Below are positions 7,630 to 9,482 of a stretch of DNA of 9,482 bases, one piece after another. This stretch comes from Bacteriovorax stolpii (lineage in GTDB: Bacteria > Bdellovibrionota > Bacteriovoracia > Bacteriovoracales > Bacteriovoracaceae): positions 1-9,482 of the forward strand of contig CAMAYW010000061.1 of the NCBI GenBank assembly GCA_945862475.1. The letters are read 5' to 3'. The translations under genes were made by a program, and so were the position numbers. A model generated the notes under the pieces. The model was given only the letters and a program-made list of their open reading frames with translations. It was not told the origin of the DNA and searched no databases. The first letter of the stretch is position 1, and the number at the start of each line of letters is the position of its first letter.

Positions 7630-7635
7630 CTCCTT
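7630..7635 (-). promoter_or_regulatory. Ribosome binding site of nusA overlapping the rimP stop codon
   Basis: AAGGAG on the minus strand, seven bases before the GTG at 7620-7622. Its first two bases belong to the rimP TAA. It is the strongest ribosome binding site in the operon and settles the GTG start. Confidence 0.78.
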
Positions 7636-8158
7636 ACTCTCTGACCGATTTCAAATCGGGATCTAAATTTACTTTTTTAACTTGTTTATAATTAATTTTA
7701 AGTGGGAAGCCCTTTACTTCAATCGCGAAAGTCTCACCACTCACTTCTAATAATTTTCCTCTAAACTTCTTCTCACCCTTCAAACCTTTCGGCGCATTTA
7801 CAAGCTGTTCATCAGACAACTGGCCCATAATCACAACGGCCAAAACTTCTCCGAGACTCATTTTGAAGTGCTCTAGGTTTGAAATATGTCTAAAAACACC
7901 TGGTGAAGAAACTTCTAGAACGATGTCTTCAGGTATCCACGTTTCTGTTTCAAAAGCTGGGCTTAAAGCATTATCGACTTTCACGCAGTCTTCAATTAAT
8001 GCAGAACCAGTTGATGGGTTTTGAATATAAAGTCTAAGAACTTTTTGAGTTGCAATATACTCTAGATCATATAGACGATAACCAGTCTCTTGAACAACGG
8101 GCTCACACATCAAAAAAAATTTTTTTTCTAGCCCAGCTCTTTCCTGATTAATATCCAT
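7634..8158 (-). CDS. rimP: Ribosome maturation factor RimP
   Basis: 174 residues, slightly longer than the usual 150-160. Binds the free 30S subunit and aids its late assembly around S12. Family features: an N-terminal alpha/beta domain with the LIEDCVKVDNALS segment (54-66) and the near-invariant LEVSSPG (81-87) followed by an Arg; then an SH3-like C-terminal domain with KKFRGKLLEV (130-139) and the closing VKKVNLDPDL. Aligned with E. coli RimP, the ATG at 8158 leaves the expected short N-terminal helix; starting at Met17 would remove it. No ribosome binding site precedes this ATG. Instead the T-run of a terminator-like hairpin ends 13 bases before it. Codons 10-16 contain eight A then eight T in a row, a slippage-prone tract. 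Confidence 0.93.
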   Translation of the reverse strand: MDINQERAGLEKKFFLMCEPVVQETGYRLYDLEYIATQKVLRLYIQNPSTGSALIEDCVKVDNALSPAFETETWIPEDIVLEVSSPGVFRHISNLEHFKMSLGEVLAVVIMGQLSDEQLVNAPKGLKGEKKFRGKLLEVSGETFAIEVKGFPLKINYKQVKKVNLDPDLKSVRE

Positions 8159-8171
8159 TAAACATGCCCAT

Positions 8172-8198
8172 AAAAAAAAAGGGAGGAAAAATCCACCC
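8172..8198 (-). terminator. Intrinsic terminator hairpin in the rimP leader (possible attenuator)
   Basis: On the minus strand, GGGTGGA (8192-8198) pairs with TCCTCCC (8181-8187) across a TTTT loop: six base pairs and one T-T mismatch. Nine T residues follow (8172-8180). It sits after the RimI-like gene, whose transcript it could end. However, only 13 bases separate it from the rimP ATG, too few for a promoter, so rimP must be transcribed through it. It may therefore set how much RNA polymerase enters the nusA operon. Confidence 0.75.
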
Positions 8199-8230
8199 TA
8201 ACCGCTAATAACAAAACTAAGACAGGAGCT

Positions 8231-8260
8231 ATTATTAACAAAATTGATTCAAAAGTGCAA
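8231..8260 (-). promoter_or_regulatory. Candidate promoter for the rimP-nusA-infB-rbfA-truB operon
   Basis: On the minus strand, TTGCAC (8255-8260, three of six to consensus) and AATAAT (8231-8236, five of six) are 18 bases apart, just after the stop of the RimI-like gene. Transcription would start near 8224 and give a leader of about 65 bases that includes the terminator-like hairpin. The -35 is weak and the region is AT-rich, so this is tentative. Confidence 0.35.
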
Positions 8261-8262
8261 TT

Positions 8263-8718
8263 TTAAAGCACTTCGACTTTAAGCGTTAGAGTCATCGTTT
8301 GGGCATCTCCCCCATCGGAGTAGAAGCCACGGACCCTTCTCAAGGCTTTAAATCCTAACTTCTCATAAAATCTAATCGCCCTGGAATTATCTACGCCTAC
8401 CTCAAGAAAAACGCTATTAACTCCCTTCGTGACAAGATGGGCGGTCAAAAGAGGCCAAAATATGCTCCCAGTTGATGACCCTCTATATTGAGGACTCACA
8501 ACGATCTTAAAAAGATGCGCCACATTATCATCTGGAGCAACACCAAACAAGGCAAACCCTCTTAATTCCCCTTGGAAGCGCCAGGTAAAGAGGCGATTCA
8601 GGCCAGGATTCAATGCGAGCCATTGCGATGATTCCCAAGGATTTGGAAAATACATCCGATCCATTTCGATGACGTCGTCACCTGGAGACTCTAGAGTGAT
8701 TTCACCAGTAGTATTCAT
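8263..8718 (-). CDS. RimI-like GNAT-family N-acetyltransferase
   Basis: 151 residues, the normal length for RimI, which acetylates the N-terminal alanine of ribosomal protein S18 with acetyl-CoA. Features shared with RimI: FPNPW at 24-28 (RimI has FPWS here), a beta strand HLFKIVVSPQYR (68-79), FLEV with Glu106, SRAIRFYEKLGF with Tyr118, and a closing YSDGGDAQTMTL resembling RimI's YY-x-D/E-DA-x-M-x-L. Glu106 and Tyr118 are spaced as the catalytic Glu103 and Tyr115 of RimI. The acetyl-CoA loop is unusual: RGSSTG (79-84) where R/Q-x-x-G-x-G/A is expected, with Ser82 in place of the first glycine. The ATG overlaps the upstream gene by 17 bases with no clear ribosome binding site, so coupling is likely. 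It could be a RimI or another protein acetyltransferase of the same fold. Confidence 0.7.
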   Translation of the reverse strand: MNTTGEITLESPGDDVIEMDRMYFPNPWESSQWLALNPGLNRLFTWRFQGELRGFALFGVAPDDNVAHLFKIVVSPQYRGSSTGSIFWPLLTAHLVTKGVNSVFLEVGVDNSRAIRFYEKLGFKALRRVRGFYSDGGDAQTMTLTLKVEVL

Positions 8719-9316
8719 GTGAAAATTGCTTATCTAAAGATTCAACGAAGAGTTCAATGGATGATTTTATGGCATCGAATCGAGTGTTGTCCTTAAGCTG
8801 ACCACCATAACGAGATCTTAGATAAAGTTCCATTTCCATTAGTGCAATAAAATTTGTCTTAAGCGTATTTTTATAAAGAACATCAGTATTGCATTTATTT
8901 TCACGGGCACTTTCTCTAATTAAATTTTTCAGGTTCGAAGACACATCTGTTTTTTGATCCTCTGAATACCTAAGCATTTTAAAGAATTGTCTTATTTGTT
9001 TTAGTAAATCTTCATGAGAATGAAGATAGCGCCTAACCTCTTCATCTTCAGAAGGGAAATTTTTGACAAATTCATTCAACGAAGTGACAAATTTCTTTTC
9101 AAAGAATTGCACGATATAAGAATCATCATAAATACAACTCAGTGCTTGTAAATTTCTTAGTTGAAAATTGAGATCTTGGAATGAAACTGTTTTATCAAGA
9201 ATTTTAAAGATGAATCGATCGGAGGAAACAACGCTTGCGTTGGATCCTCCGATAAAAAGACTAAACAGGAGAACTAATTTCAATATTGGCGATATTTTTA
9301 TGTTTAACAACTTCAT
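8702..9316 (-). CDS. Exported protein of unknown function, about 204 residues
   Basis: I do not recognise this family. From the ATG at 9314-9316 the protein begins with a convincing signal peptide: Lys2 and Lys7, a hydrophobic stretch at about 8-23, and a GGSNA site predicting cleavage after Ala27. The mature part is charged and mostly helical by appearance, with two cysteines (61 and 142) that could form a disulfide in the periplasm. The segment after cleavage (FIFKILDKTVSFQDL, 35-49) vaguely resembles the start of SurA/PpiC-type chaperones, but this is not enough to assign one. The frame stays open up to a TTG at 9407-9409; that longer version is rejected because it buries the signal peptide behind 31 residues and overlaps the winged-helix gene much further. 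With the ATG, the overlap with that gene is still 56 bases. It overlaps the RimI-like gene by 17 bases. Confidence 0.65.
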   Translation of the reverse strand: MKLLNIKISPILKLVLLFSLFIGGSNASVVSSDRFIFKILDKTVSFQDLNFQLRNLQALSCIYDDSYIVQFFEKKFVTSLNEFVKNFPSEDEEVRRYLHSHEDLLKQIRQFFKMLRYSEDQKTDVSSNLKNLIRESARENKCNTDVLYKNTLKTNFIALMEMELYLRSRYGGQLKDNTRFDAIKSSIELFVESLDKQFSHEYYW

Positions 9317-9482
9317 TCTCTTTATGGAATCGAGCATTGACTCGCGGATTGAAGGTATAACCATCTTTCCCACGAAGAATATATTGGCGCTTAATTCCCT
9401 TTGGTTCAATTAGTTTTCTTAAACGGCTAATACTCGTATAAATTAATTTATCATGAATGAGAGGATTATACTCATCCTTCCA
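9261..9482 (-). CDS. Winged-helix DNA-binding regulator, C-terminal part (5' end outside window)
   Basis: This frame has no start codon in the window; it is open from the window edge to a TAG at 9261-9263, giving 73 residues. It reads as the end of an OmpR/PhoB-like winged helix: W-K-D-E-Y at the edge, then HDKLIYTSISRLRKLIEP (10-27), matching the recognition-helix pattern RLRK-x-(L/I)E, and YILRGKDGYTFNP (34-46), matching the wing hairpin that usually reads YI-x-T-V-R-G-x-GY-x-F. About 27 more residues follow the wing. It is probably a transcription factor, but the N-terminal half, which would show whether it is a response regulator, is missing. Its 3' end overlaps the start of the exported-protein gene by 56 bases. 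Confidence 0.62.
   Translation of the reverse strand, partial: WKDEYNPLIHDKLIYTSISRLRKLIEPKGIKRQYILRGKDGYTFNPRVNARFHKENEVVKHKNIANIEISSPV

Noticed and set aside
9317..9409. N-terminal extension of the exported protein to a TTG codon at 9407-9409
   Set aside because: It would place 31 residues before a clear signal peptide, and the DNA is already used in another frame by the winged-helix regulator, whose protein sequence is family-like there.

Overview
The window is AT-rich and gene-dense, with strongly Gram-negative content. Its core is a minus-strand ribosome-maturation and transcription-factor cluster read in the order rimP-nusA-infB-rbfA-truB (8158 down to 2134). AGGAG-type ribosome binding sites, GTG starts on nusA, rbfA and the ferredoxin gene, a long IF2 with a charged/Ala-rich linker, and a neighbouring M14 murein-amidase-like gene would fit a deltaproteobacterium-like or Bdellovibrionota (Bacteriovorax-type) genome. 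That assignment is inferred from general character; no marker gene in the window proves it.

Layout from left to right. Positions 1-384 (+) hold the 3' end of an M14 zinc peptidase, closed by a bidirectional intrinsic terminator (392-424) that it shares with the convergent gene. Positions 423-1301 (-) encode a membrane-anchored protein with a C-terminal single-cluster ferredoxin domain. A short divergent promoter region (1302-1421) follows, then plsC (1422-2186, +), which appears to be transcribed as a leaderless mRNA. plsC runs tail-to-tail into truB, with 53 bp of overlapping coding sequence.

The central operon is compact. Gaps are 11 bp (rimP/nusA), 28 bp (nusA/infB) and 9 bp (infB/rbfA), and rbfA and truB overlap by 11 bp. 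For nusA and rbfA the ribosome binding site contains part of the preceding stop codon. RimP and RbfA mature the 30S subunit, IF2 starts translation, NusA controls elongation and termination by RNA polymerase, and TruB makes Psi55 in tRNA, so the operon joins transcription control to ribosome and tRNA maturation. No ylxR lies between nusA and infB, and no rpsO follows truB.

Upstream of rimP (8159-8262) is a 104-bp leader with a candidate promoter and a convincing intrinsic terminator whose T-tract ends 13 nt before the rimP ATG. This is the best candidate for attenuation, possibly NusA autoregulation. Further right are a RimI-like acetyltransferase (8263-8718, -), a small exported protein of unknown function (8702-9316, -), and the 3' end of a winged-helix regulator (9261-9482, -). 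These three overlap one another in series and probably form one transcription unit. No rRNA, tRNA, CRISPR array, insertion sequence or phage gene was seen. I found no clearly novel multi-gene system. The most unusual items are the rimP leader, the membrane-anchored ferredoxin and the leaderless plsC.
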